From assembly GCA_003222115.1 (NCBI GenBank), contig QHUL01000058.1:1-64000 (forward strand): 64,000 nt of DNA. The letters run 5' to 3'. This DNA is from Gemmatimonadota bacterium (GTDB lineage Bacteria; Gemmatimonadota; Gemmatimonadetes; Gemmatimonadales; GWC2-71-9). The position numbers were made by a program, and so were the translations under genes. Every line of letters begins with the position of its first letter. The stretch's first letter is position 1. The notes beneath the pieces were generated by a model. The model was not told the DNA's origin. It saw only the letters and a program-made list of their open reading frames with translations, and made no database searches. Shown here piece by piece: positions 16,531 through 26,781 of this stretch.

Positions 16531-17147
16531 CCCTTCGCTCCCGCGTCCCCGACGTAGCGGGCGACCAGCACCAGCGCGTCATCCGTGCTCTTGCCGGACC
16601 GCGCGAGGATCTGGTCCGCCAGCTGCTGCGGCGGCGCGTCGACCGTCAGCTCGTCGGCGAAGCCGCTCTGGATCCCGTCGGTGGCGAGAACCAGCGTGTC
16701 CCCCGGGGCCACGGCGAGTACCTCGGCCCGGAGCGGCGGGAGTTCGGAGCCAACGATGCCGCCGCGCGTCACCAGGCGCTCGCGGCCCCGGCGTCCGCCG
16801 GCGTCGGCGTAGAGCAGCACGCCTTCGACGTTACCGACACCCAGCCAGGTCATCGAGCCGTCCGCGCGATCGAACAGGGCGACGCTCACCACCGCCCCGC
16901 GGGTCCCCGCGAGCGCCTGATGGCAGCGCTGCAGCAACGGCAGCACGGACTCCTGCGCGTGCCGATTGAGCGCGGCCACAGCCGCGCGCGCCGCCGCGGC
17001 GGCCGCCGCGCCGTGGCCGAGTCCGTCCACCACGGAGACCAGGACGCCCGCTCTCACTGGCTTGACGAGGTGGAGGTCGCCCGACTCCCGCTCGCCGGGA
17101 AGCGTCAGGGTGGCGACTCCCCAATCGATCAGGGCGGCACGGTCCAC
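16527..17147 (-). CDS. RsbX-like PP2C phosphatase
   Basis: A 206-residue SpoIIE/PP2C-type phosphatase, GTG start at 17147. Metal-binding motifs are visible: [17 protein letters not shown] early and [19 protein letters not shown] late, with [11 protein letters not shown] at the end. The length fits RsbX (about 200 residues), which removes phosphate from RsbS and RsbR and resets the stressosome. It does not fit RsbU, which carries an extra N-terminal RsbT-binding domain. The gene is 7 bases after rsbT and overlaps the sigma-54 activator gene by 4 bases. Confidence 0.85.
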   Translation of the reverse strand: MDRAALIDWGVATLTLPGERESGDLHLVKPVRAGVLVSVVDGLGHGAAAAAAARAAVAALNRHAQESVLPLLQRCHQALAGTRGAVVSVALFDRADGSMTWLGVGNVEGVLLYADAGGRRGRERLVTRGGIVGSELPPLRAEVLAVAPGDTLVLATDGIQSGFADELTVDAPPQQLADQILARSGKSTDDALVLVARYVGDAGAKG

Positions 17148-17154
17148 GACCGCC

Positions 17155-17565
17155 TCAGGAGGCGAGCTGCCGCCACTTCTTCATGGTTACGGTCGTCCCC
17201 TTCCCCACGACCGAGGAAACGTCGAACTCGTCCATCAGTCGTCTTGCGCCGGGGAGGCCCAGGCCGAGTCCGCCCGAGGTGGAGTACCCGTCCTGCAGGG
17301 CGCGCCCGACATCGGGGATGCCCGGCCCCTGATCGCGCGCGATCACGACCACGCCTTGCCGGTCGCCGTTCGAGACCACGTTGAGCGCGATCTCGCCGCG
17401 CTTCGCGTACATCAGAATGTTGCGCGCGAGCTCCGAGATCGCGGCAGCGATGACCGTCTGGTCGCCGCTGGAGAATCCGGCGTCGGCCGCGACGCTCCGG
17501 CCCTGTTGGCGCGCGGTAACGACGTCCACATCGGACGCGATCGGAACCAGCAGCTCGTCAACCAC
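17155..17565 (-). CDS. rsbT: RsbT-like serine/threonine kinase of the stressosome
   Basis: A 136-residue HATPase_c kinase of the RsbT/RsbW type. The start is taken as GTG at 17565 (VVDELLVPIASDVDVVTARQQGRSVA), which overlaps the rsbS stop and gives the normal length; the longer open frame to 17679 lies antiparallel in codon sense to rsbS and adds non-family residues. The N-box is AAAISELARNILMYA, the G1 box ARDQGPGIPD, and the G2 region GLGLGLPGARRLMD. RsbT phosphorylates RsbS and RsbR and, when released, activates a downstream partner. Here no RsbU-like partner is adjacent; the nearest candidate target is the sigma-54 activator. Confidence 0.88.
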   Translation of the reverse strand: MVDELLVPIASDVDVVTARQQGRSVAADAGFSSGDQTVIAAAISELARNILMYAKRGEIALNVVSNGDRQGVVVIARDQGPGIPDVGRALQDGYSTSGGLGLGLPGARRLMDEFDVSSVVGKGTTVTMKKWRQLAS

Positions 17566-17971
17566 GGTCGCGGTGCCCCGGGCCGCGGTCGAGGGGCCCC
17601 TGGCCCCGCTCGACGCGCTCGCGAGCGACCCCGTCGAGGAACGCCAGCCCTTCCTCCAGATCGAGCGCGGTCGCGACACCCTTGAGCGTCAGACCGAGCT
17701 GGACCATTGCAAAGGCCACCTCGGGCTGGATCCCGACGATGACGGTCTCCGCACCGCGCAGCCGCGCCATGTGCGCGATATCGCGCAGCGTGCGCACGGC
17801 GAACGAGTCCATGACGTCGAGCGCCGTCACGTCCACGATGACGCCGCGGGCACGGAAGCGCCCCACGCGTTCGATCAGCGCTTCCCGGAGCTGCGAGAGA
17901 TCGGCATCGGTGAGGGCCGATTGAATGGACGCGATCAGGTACTGGCCCTGCTTGAGAATCGGAACTTCCAC
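17558..17971 (-). CDS. rsbS: RsbS-like STAS stressosome core protein
   Basis: A 137-residue single STAS-domain protein, GTG start at 17971 behind GGAGGGCGCT. It begins MEVPILKQGQYLIASIQSALTDADLSQLREAL, closely resembling Bacillus RsbS. The phosphorylation site is conserved as S56 in LDVMDSFAVRTLRDIA. RsbS assembles with RsbR into the icosahedral stressosome and holds RsbT until phosphorylated. The C-terminal 17 residues (RERVERGQGPLDRGPGHRDRG region) are basic, beyond the STAS fold, and overlap rsbT. It lies 31 bases after rsbR. Confidence 0.88.
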   Translation of the reverse strand: MEVPILKQGQYLIASIQSALTDADLSQLREALIERVGRFRARGVIVDVTALDVMDSFAVRTLRDIAHMARLRGAETVIVGIQPEVAFAMVQLGLTLKGVATALDLEEGLAFLDGVARERVERGQGPLDRGPGHRDRG

Positions 17972-18002
17972 AGCGCCCTCCGCTACGGGAGTGGGTGCGA
18001 GT

Positions 18003-18911
18003 TCACGCCTTCGGGGCCAGATCTTCCAGCGGCAGGACCTTGTAGCCGAGCAACCGCTCCGCCTCCTCGATGCCGCCCTGCAAGTCGCCCACGGTTGCCA
18101 TCTCGCTCAGGTCGACGCCGATCGTGACGAGCGTCTGGGCAATTTCGGGCGACAGGCCGGTGACGATCACGGTGGCGCCGAGCAGCCGCGACGCCTCGAC
18201 CGTCTGCACGAGGTGGTTCGCGACGTTCGAGTCCATCGCCGCCACACCGGTGATGTCGATCACGACCACCTTCGCGCGGTTGGTGCGGATCGCCCGCAGC
18301 AGCTGCTCGGTCAGCTGACGCGCACGCTGCGGATCGATGACGCCGATGATCGGCAGAATGAGGAGCCGCTCGCGCACCTGCAGTACCGGCGTCGACAGCT
18401 CGCGGATCGCCTCCTGTTGCTGCCGGATGATGCGCTCGCGCTCCTGCACGAAACCCACGGCCACCGTGTTGGCGACCCGGTTCGCCGCGGGCTCGTAGGC
18501 GTCGAGAATGCGGTTCAGTTTGTCGAAGTCTTCGTGGTACTTGCCGAACAGCGAGCGGGCGAGCACGTCGCGCAGCAGCAGCACGATGCCGACGACTTCG
18601 TGCGTCTCGACGCCCCGCGGGATGATGCGCTCGGAAAGGTTGCGCGCGTACGCCTGCAGCGCCTCGAACGTCCCGGTCTCGAGCGCTTCGACGTAGTTGT
18701 CGTACACCGACGTCGCCTCGGCAAAGATCTCCGCTTCGGTCATCGCCGTGAGCAGCTGGGCCCGCGTGATGCGCCGCGCCCACTCCTCACGCAACTGCGT
18801 GCGATTCTGGCGCAGGTGGGCGACGAGCTCGCGCAGCAGCGCCGCAGTGTCCGGTGTTTGTACGGGGAGACCGGCGGGCGGAGAGGGCCGGTCCTTCGAT
18901 CTCGTGGCCAT
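18003..18911 (-). CDS. rsbR: RsbR-like stressosome sensor protein
   Basis: A 302-residue protein with the RsbR layout. An N-terminal helical, globin-like sensing domain (about 20-165) is followed by a linker helix (IIRQQQEAIRELSTPVL) and a C-terminal STAS domain (172-295). The two regulatory phosphosites of Bacillus RsbR map to S228 (ITGVAAMDSNVANHL; threonine in Bacillus) and T260 (SPEIAQTLVTIGVDL). It forms the mixed RsbR/RsbS shell and receives the stress signal. It is the first gene of the operon, 32 bases after the predicted start point of the best sigma-54 element in the window, on the minus strand. Confidence 0.9.
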   Translation of the reverse strand: MATRSKDRPSPPAGLPVQTPDTAALLRELVAHLRQNRTQLREEWARRITRAQLLTAMTEAEIFAEATSVYDNYVEALETGTFEALQAYARNLSERIIPRGVETHEVVGIVLLLRDVLARSLFGKYHEDFDKLNRILDAYEPAANRVANTVAVGFVQERERIIRQQQEAIRELSTPVLQVRERLLILPIIGVIDPQRARQLTEQLLRAIRTNRAKVVVIDITGVAAMDSNVANHLVQTVEASRLLGATVIVTGLSPEIAQTLVTIGVDLSEMATVGDLQGGIEEAERLLGYKVLPLEDLAPKA

Positions 18912-18952
18912 GGGCGTCGTTCCTCAGTCGTGGAATGTTGCTGCCGCGCAAC

Positions 18953-18968
18953 AGCAAGGCTAGTGCCA
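18953..18968 (-). promoter_or_regulatory. Near-consensus sigma-54 promoter of the stressosome operon
   Basis: The minus strand reads TGGCACTAGCCTTGCT, differing from the consensus TGGCACG-N4-TTGCW only at the seventh base. GG and GC are 12 bases apart. The predicted start point near 18943 leaves a 5' leader of about 32 bases before rsbR. Because the operon encodes its own sigma-54 activator, positive autoregulation is likely. Confidence 0.68.
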
Positions 18969-19255
18969 AGTGCCCGCGTTAGCAGCGTCGCCATAAGCCG
19001 CTGATTCACAACATCTTGCTGATCACGCCCGCGTCAGGGAATCCACCAGTAGTGCCAGATTGGGGCGGCACGCGCGTGCCGCCTGCACCAAGAAAGGGCG
19101 CGGGGAAGCGGGGCCACCATCGGGGCTCCACCGCTCCGCGCCGCGTAGCAGTGGAACGCAATCCGCGATGGTCAGCTCAGTGGCCCGCGCTCCCCCGACC
19201 TCTACGTCCTGCCGTGGGCCCTCGAACAGTTCACGGCCTGGCCCACGTGGTTTGC
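18969..19255. other. Intergenic region upstream of the stressosome promoter
   Basis: No convincing gene is seen here. The open frame on the plus strand (19016-19417) has arginine/alanine-rich shadow composition. The part next to rsbR may hold activator binding sites for the sigma-54 promoter, but I could not define a clear palindrome. The part next to 19256 holds a hairpin. Confidence 0.4.
19213..19247 (-). terminator. Stem-loop after the choice-of-anchor-P gene
   Basis: CGTGGGCC (19213-19220) and GGCCCACG (19240-19247) form a perfect 8-bp stem with a 19-base loop, starting 9 bases after the stop codon at 19256 on the minus strand. There is no T-run, so intrinsic termination is uncertain. 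It may instead stabilise the mRNA 3' end. Confidence 0.35.
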
Positions 19256-19966
19256 TTACTGCACCGAGCTCGTCGCCGACCCCACGATGATCTCGCCGGT
19301 CGTCGTCAGCACCCCGGGGAGACAGCCCAACAGGGTACAGCCACCGCCGGTCAGGCTCTGCAGGTACACGTGAATCATGTTCACCGTCAGGCCACTGCTC
19401 GTGACCCCGTCGCCTGAGGGGATCTGCTCATTCAGCACGACGTAGCCGACCCCCGGCAAGCTGATGTTGGTGTTCGGAGCCACGGGCCCATCGCCCGAGG
19501 TCACCGGCACGCCAGCCACCACGAGATTCGTGAACGTCGAGCCGTCGGCGTTACTGACGGCCCCGCTTGGGGTGACGCTGCTCATGACGTTGGCGATCGC
19601 CTCATCCGCCGTGATCAGCCCGTTCAGGATGTTAATGCTCGCCGCGCTCGCGGTGCTCTGCGCGCCCGACTCTGCGGTCCCGATTTCGCCCGACGTGATG
19701 CTATTGAGGAAGTCGGACGACAGGGCGCCCGCTATGGTCTGCGTACTTCCTTGGGCGTCGGCCTCGGCGCCGTCGGTCCCCGAGATCGCTGGCAGCACCG
19801 CCAGCGGCGACGGACCACTGTAACCGACCGGCGTGTTGACATACGTGCTGTACGCCTGGCCGCCTACCGACTGGGCGACACCCGCCACCGCAAACCCGGC
19901 CGTCAGCCCAACGACGAGCCCGAGGACCGCGAGGCGGTTCACCCAATGCATGCTCTTGCCGTTCAT
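19256..19966 (-). CDS. Choice-of-anchor P (COAP) family secreted protein
   Basis: A 236-residue exported protein. MNGKSMHWVNRLAVLGLVVGLTAGFAVAGVAQS is a signal peptide, and AAGGAGTGACTG precedes the ATG. The mature protein is low in charge and rich in serine, threonine and glycine. It has the COAP pattern: an opening GGQAYSTYVNT, then repeated alanine/serine-rich segments, an internal Cys pair (GGGCTLLGCLPG) and a final GEIIVGSATSSVQ. COAP proteins are surface or secreted beta-rich proteins of unknown role. It is 49 bases downstream of the lipoprotein at 20016-20690 and is probably co-transcribed with it. Confidence 0.65.
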   Translation of the reverse strand: MNGKSMHWVNRLAVLGLVVGLTAGFAVAGVAQSVGGQAYSTYVNTPVGYSGPSPLAVLPAISGTDGAEADAQGSTQTIAGALSSDFLNSITSGEIGTAESGAQSTASAASINILNGLITADEAIANVMSSVTPSGAVSNADGSTFTNLVVAGVPVTSGDGPVAPNTNISLPGVGYVVLNEQIPSGDGVTSSGLTVNMIHVYLQSLTGGGCTLLGCLPGVLTTTGEIIVGSATSSVQ

Positions 19967-20015
19967 CAGTCACTCCTTCCTTAAGTCCTTAGTGCGCTTG
20001 GATGTTGCCGCCCGT

Positions 20016-20690
20016 TCACGAGTGATCGACGACGTTGCCGCCCGTCAAGTACGTGAGGCCCGTGTCGCCATGATCCGTGGCCCGCCACCGCATCGCATCG
20101 ACGTGGAACCCGTTGATGCGGCCGTTCTGTGCTCCGCCGCGATCGTTGTCGCAGACCTCGAACTGCACTTGTTCAAAGCCTCCCTGCGGGTTCACGCGCG
20201 CCGTCATGCCGGGCGGAAAGGGCAAACCCACCACGAGGCACCTGCCTCCCGAGTTATCGTCGAACGTCGAGGCAGACACGGGCTGATTGTCGAAGGCATC
20301 GACGTTGTCGTGGATCGACACGTGCCAGGCAAGCTTCGCGGGGTGCCAGTTGACTTGGATCTCGCCCTTGGTCACGACGCAGTCCGACCCAAGAAAGACG
20401 TTGAACCCGAAGGTCACCTTCCCGGTCATGTAGGGGGCCGGGTCCGGGGCCGCGGGTTGGCCTCCAGATGGTTCATCCGCGTTATCGTAGTTTCCTGCAA
20501 GCCGGTTACCTGTGGGGTCGATACGACCACCGCCCGTCCACTTCCCGGGGGTGCATGGCTGTCGTTCCTTTAAGCTGGGCTTCCCCAGCAGGCTGCGGTC
20601 GGGGCTCAGGCGGTCCTGATTACAGGCCGCGAGCAGCGCGACGACGAGCAGCCCGGGCACGACGCTCCAGTGTTTATGTTCTTGCAACAT
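20016..20690 (-). CDS. Secreted lipoprotein resembling post-COAP-1 domain proteins
   Basis: A 224-residue lipoprotein; the ATG at 20690 is preceded by AGGAGGGCAG. The signal peptide ends in LLAAC with C23 lipidated. After a short linker comes CTPGKWTGGGRIDPTGNR, resembling the GWMTGGG start of post-COAP-1 domains. It is followed by VTFGFNVFLGSDCVVTKGEIQVNWHPAKLAWHVSIHD and VQFEVCDNDRGGAQNGRINGFHVDAMRWRATDHGDTG, which look like beta strands. The domain is known to occur beside COAP proteins, as it does here. A nearly perfect sigma-54 element lies 60 bases upstream. Its biological role is unknown. Confidence 0.65.
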   Translation of the reverse strand: MLQEHKHWSVVPGLLVVALLAACNQDRLSPDRSLLGKPSLKERQPCTPGKWTGGGRIDPTGNRLAGNYDNADEPSGGQPAAPDPAPYMTGKVTFGFNVFLGSDCVVTKGEIQVNWHPAKLAWHVSIHDNVDAFDNQPVSASTFDDNSGGRCLVVGLPFPPGMTARVNPQGGFEQVQFEVCDNDRGGAQNGRINGFHVDAMRWRATDHGDTGLTYLTGGNVVDHS

Positions 20691-20749
20691 GTGCGTTCTG
20701 CCCTCCTGCGTTGACGGTTCGTGCCACACAGATTCCGGGCACGCGCACC

Positions 20750-20765
20750 TGCAAAGCGGGTGCCA
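20750..20765 (-). promoter_or_regulatory. Near-consensus sigma-54 promoter of the lipoprotein/COAP operon
   Basis: The minus strand reads TGGCACCCGCTTTGCA, one base off TGGCACG-N4-TTGCW, with correct spacing. The expected start point near 20739 gives a leader of about 49 bases before the ATG at 20690. Confidence 0.68.
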
Positions 20766-20861
20766 CTCAGGCCCAAGCCCGGAAGACCTTGCGATTGCGA
20801 GAGATGCAGGCCCATGTGGAGCCCCTGCAGCACCACGCGCGCAACGGTCTCATACCACATT

Positions 20862-20893
20862 CCGCGGCGACCGCGCACCGCGGCGACCGCGCA
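20862..20893. repeat. Two tandem copies of a 16-bp GC-rich unit
   Basis: CCGCGGCGACCGCGCA occurs twice without a gap, between the divergent lipoprotein and TonB-receptor genes. With only two units it may be replication slippage or a doubled protein-binding site. It lies 100 to 130 bases upstream of both putative sigma-54 promoters, where activators usually bind. The remaining bases of the 396-bp gap (20691-21086) hold the two promoter elements and nothing else I recognise. Confidence 0.6.
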
Positions 20894-20985
20894 CCAAACC
20901 GCCGGATGCGCGGCGACGCGGACCGTTCGCTCGACGCTCTCAGGTTCGCGCACCTCCCGGAACAGATCAGGGCGTGTCTGGCCTG

Positions 20986-21001
20986 TGGCACATGCCGTGC
21001 G
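20986..21001 (+). promoter_or_regulatory. Putative sigma-54 promoter of the TonB-receptor gene
   Basis: TGGCACATGCCGTGCG has a perfect -24 box and a -12 box with one change (GTGC for TTGC), correctly spaced. The predicted start point is about 75 bases before the ATG at 21087. Confidence 0.45.
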
Positions 21002-21086
21002 GATCCACTGGCCGGTTGTCCGCCCGCTCGAAGTCGGTGCACTCGAACGCCGGTTGACCCTGATCCGAGGGAGTAAAGGAGGCTTC

Positions 21087-23815
<2,729 letters not shown>

Positions 23816-23822
<7 letters not shown>

Positions 23823-24718
23823 GACGCTGCCGCCCACACTCCGCACACGACCCCGCCCGGATGTGGGCTACAGTGCGGATCCAGATCAATGAGTTGCCTG
23901 TCGGGCGGATCCGCGCTCCCCGGCCCGAACGCGGTCGGAGCTGGAAGGCTCGGGATGGTGATCGGCACTTGGGCCACGTTGTTGTCGTATCTGCGTTCCT
24001 TCAACATGTGGCAGAACCCGTCCGGATCGGTAAACGGACATGCAACGTCGTTGGGGTCATTGGGGTTCGGCGTGAACGGGGGATTCACGGTGATCCGGAT
24101 GACGTACTCGCCGGGCGGCACGGGATCCTGCCCGTCCCCGCCGTCGAGCACGAAATACTGGCCGCCGATGTGCTTGTTGTACGTGTCGGCCCACCCGACG
24201 CTGATCCCCTGGTTGCCCGGTGTGGTCCTCGTGCCACATGCGCGGTAGGCCCACGACCCCCGGCGGTCTGCCACGACGTCCGTGTCGACCATGCAGAAGC
24301 CCTTCTTCGCGGCGCGCCAGACCTTGCCGGTCGCGGGATCAACAAGCTCGTACAGCGTGTAGTGCCGGAAGTGGAAGTGATTGTGGCAGGTCGCGAACTC
24401 GAACATCCCGTCGTTCGCTGCGACGTGGTCGAGCGGGTTGCCGATGAAGACGTCGGCGTTCCCGATGTTGGGTGTGGAGACGGTGAACCGCAGCACGCGA
24501 TGGACGCCAGGGGTGACGCCCCCCTCCAGTAGGCTGCAAGGGTCCTCGTTCAGATCCTGACTGTACACTACCCAGGAGCGAGCCAGCCATTGGGCATCCA
24601 CAATGAGGTCGGGGGCCCCGTGGGCGAATTGCGCCGCATCGACTGCCGCCGGGTTGTCGGCCCCGACACAGGCGGCCACCACGACTCCGGCTGCAGCGAT
24701 CATCAGATTCGCCCTCAC
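23816..24718 (-). CDS. Lysyl oxidase-like secreted lipoprotein
   Basis: A 300-residue protein. GTG at 24718 is chosen because AAGGAGG lies 11 bases upstream; the ATG at 24748 would sit inside a tandem repeat. The signal peptide ends in the lipobox VVAAC (C17). The copper-binding motif CHNHFHFRHYTLYEL (111-125) matches the CHxHxH...HYDL of lysyl oxidases. The order KKGFCMVDTD, then QGISVGWADTY, then PPGEYVIRITVNPPF and RRYDNNVAQVPI follows the animal LOX domain, including the lysine used to build the quinone cofactor. Such enzymes oxidise lysine amino groups to aldehydes and crosslink proteins. A cell-surface crosslinking role is inference. Confidence 0.82.
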
Positions 24719-24736
24719 AGTTGCGGGCACCTCCTT

Positions 24737-24762
24737 GGTTGGACACATCGGTTGGACACATC
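24737..24762. repeat. Perfect tandem duplication of a 13-bp unit
   Basis: GGTTGGACACATC occurs twice in a row immediately upstream of the ribosome site of the lysyl-oxidase-like gene. It may be an operator for a dimeric repressor or a slippage product. The rest of the 24719-24970 gap includes an AT-richer stretch near 24910-24955 that could hold the promoter, but I see no clear consensus. Confidence 0.6.
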
Positions 24763-24970
24763 CTCCTCAGCGCGCCACAGCGCTCGATCACGCGGCGCCG
24801 CGGGGAGCGGCGTGCGGTCCGCTCCCCGCGCAGTGCTGGTCGCTCGTCAAACCATCACCTCCTCGGATGGACGTTCACACGGCGGTCACCGCGACCGCCA
24901 CACGGTTACGACGACAATACGACTGTTTCGACCACAATATTTCGTAGCAGCGGGCTGCTCGGACCCGCCC

Positions 24971-26146
24971 TCAGCCAGCGGTGGCAGGCTGGGGGATCGC
25001 GACGGCGCGGCGCGACTGCCGCGGCGGTCTGCCCGCGCTCGGCTCGGCCTCGTTGGCGTCGTAGCGCACACCTTCGCACAGCACGCGCGCGATCCGCTCC
25101 GCGGTCCGCCCGTCCCAGCGCTCAATGACGGGCCGGGCAGGTGAGCGCCCGTGCCGTGCGCGCGCGGCCGCCGCGAGGATGGCCTCCCAGCGGGGAGCCA
25201 CCAGCCGGTTGGTCCCATGCAGACAGGTGACCGGCCGCTCGGTGTTCGCTCGCACGGTGAGACAGGGCACGCCGAGGAAGGTCGTCTCCTCCTGGAGGCC
25301 TCCCGAATCGGTGATCACCAGCTCCGCTCCGGCAACCAGGCTCAACATCTCCACATAGCCCAGCGGCTCCAACAGCCGCAGCCCGCCACCGTTGCGCCGC
25401 GTGTCGAGGGCACGCAGCCGTTCCCGTGTCCGCGGATGAACGGGGAACAGCACCGCCATCTCGCTTCCCAGCCGATCGAGAGCTTGGCAGAGCTCGCGCA
25501 ACACCGCCGGCTCGTCCACGTTGGTCGGGCGGTGCAGCGTCACGACCGCATAGGGGCCGCCGGCCACGCCGTGCCGTGCCGGCGCGTCCAACTCCTGCGC
25601 GAGGGGGAGCGCCCAGCACAGCGCGTCGATCATGATGTTGCCGACGAACTGGACCCGTTCCGCTGGGATCCCCTCGAGCGCGAGGTTTGCCAGGGCATCC
25701 CGCGACGGCGCGAACAGCACATCGGACAGCCGGTCCGTCACGATCCGATTGATCTCCTCCGGCATCGACCAGTCGCGGCTTCGCAGCCCCGCCTCGACGT
25801 GTCCGACACGGAGCCCCAGCTTGGCCGCGGTGAGCGCGGCCGCGACGGTCGAGTTCACGTCGCCGTAGACGAGAACGAGGTCGGGGTGGAGCTCTGTCAG
25901 GATCGGCTCGAGCCGCTGCATCACGCGAGCGGTCTGTTGTGCGTGCGAGCCCGAGCCGACGTCAAGGTGATAGTCGGGCGCGGGAATCCACAGCTGCTCG
26001 AAGAACGTGGCCGACATCTCGGGATCGTAGTGCTGCCCGGTGTGCACGATGACGTGCTCGACGTCCGGGCGCTTGGCCAGTTCGCGGTCCACCGGTGCGA
26101 GCTTCATGAAGTTGGGACGGGCGCCCACGACCGACAGGATGCGCAT
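24971..26146 (-). CDS. wecB: UDP-N-acetylglucosamine 2-epimerase (non-hydrolysing)
   Basis: About 391 residues. It has the family signatures VVGARPNFMKLAPV, HTGQHYDPEMS, VYGDVNSTVAAALTAAKLGLRVGHVEAGLRS, EEINRIVTDRLSD, TLHRPTNVD, FPVHPRT, ITDSGGLQEETTFLGVPCLTVRANTERPVT. It converts UDP-GlcNAc to UDP-ManNAc for exopolysaccharide. ATG at 26146 shares its first base with the stop of the SLBB gene; a GTG one codon earlier is also possible. The C-terminal 35 residues are a low-complexity basic tail not needed for the fold. It is the last gene of the operon zinc-ribbon, glmS, SLBB, wecB. Confidence 0.92.
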   Translation of the reverse strand: MRILSVVGARPNFMKLAPVDRELAKRPDVEHVIVHTGQHYDPEMSATFFEQLWIPAPDYHLDVGSGSHAQQTARVMQRLEPILTELHPDLVLVYGDVNSTVAAALTAAKLGLRVGHVEAGLRSRDWSMPEEINRIVTDRLSDVLFAPSRDALANLALEGIPAERVQFVGNIMIDALCWALPLAQELDAPARHGVAGGPYAVVTLHRPTNVDEPAVLRELCQALDRLGSEMAVLFPVHPRTRERLRALDTRRNGGGLRLLEPLGYVEMLSLVAGAELVITDSGGLQEETTFLGVPCLTVRANTERPVTCLHGTNRLVAPRWEAILAAAARARHGRSPARPVIERWDGRTAERIARVLCEGVRYDANEAEPSAGRPPRQSRRAVAIPQPATAG

Positions 26147-26781
26147 CACTTCACAATGGCGACAACGCCGTACACCGCCGCCGGGATCGCCGCCAGAATC
26201 CCGATGATCCGCATCGTCGTCTCGGCCCCATGCCGCCCCGGCACAATGACGCGGTCGCCGCCATGGAGCCTCATCTGGTCCACGGTCAGGCCGCGCGCGA
26301 TGGCTTGCTGCAAGGCGTCCCCTGACCAGATCCGTCCCCCGTCGCGCTCGATGCGAAGCGCGGAGAACTTGGCTCCTTGGGTCGGGCCACCGGCCGCCAT
26401 GAGGGCGTCCGTCAGCACGGCATCCGCGGGGACCGCGTAGAAACCGGGCCGCCCTACCTCGCCAAGGATCGAGAGGCGGATCAGCGCCCGGGCGTGGACG
26501 ACCGGGTCCTTGAGGAACCGTCCGATCTGGCGGGCAAGATACGGCTCGACGTCCGCGCGCCGTACACCGGCGAGCGACAGCTCGCCGATGACACGCAGCA
26601 CGAGCGCGGGACCCCGGCTGACCGTGAAGGTATCGGTAAGACTACTGTCGCCTTCGACGCGGAGCAGGATCCGGTCGCCGATCTGGAACTCGTCCGTGGA
26701 GTCTTGGGCCGCCGCCCGGCCAGTGAGGGCGACCGCCAGGAGCGCGAGCGCCGCGAGGCGCGCCAGCATTCGTGTGATCAT
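26146..26781 (-). CDS. Polysaccharide export protein (Wza/SLBB type)
   Basis: A 211-residue periplasmic or outer-membrane protein. MITRMLARLAALALLAVALTGRAAAQ is a signal peptide; there is no lipobox cysteine. The poly_export domain begins DEFQIGDRILLRVEGDSSLTDTFTVSRGPALVLRVIGELSLAG. The SLBB domain follows (IRLSILGEVGRPGFYAVPADAVLTDALMAAGGPTQGA), ending in GGDRVIVPGR and a hydrophobic C-terminal helix (IIGILAAIPAAVYGVVAIV). It is shorter than Wza (about 380), as in many exosortase-type exopolysaccharide loci. It overlaps the glmS stop by 4 bases (ATGA) and works with the Wzc-like protein at 30110. Confidence 0.88.
   Translation of the reverse strand: MITRMLARLAALALLAVALTGRAAAQDSTDEFQIGDRILLRVEGDSSLTDTFTVSRGPALVLRVIGELSLAGVRRADVEPYLARQIGRFLKDPVVHARALIRLSILGEVGRPGFYAVPADAVLTDALMAAGGPTQGAKFSALRIERDGGRIWSGDALQQAIARGLTVDQMRLHGGDRVIVPGRHGAETTMRIIGILAAIPAAVYGVVAIVK

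Noticed and set aside
19016-19417. 133-codon plus-strand open frame between the stressosome and the COAP gene
   Set aside because: Arginine/alanine/proline-rich with no ribosome site, and it overlaps the COAP gene on the other strand; a GC-rich shadow.
20721-21086. Longer N-terminus for the TonB receptor from the open frame starting at 20721
   Set aside because: The signal peptide begins at 21087 with a strong ribosome site; the upstream residues are not conserved-looking and contain promoter elements.
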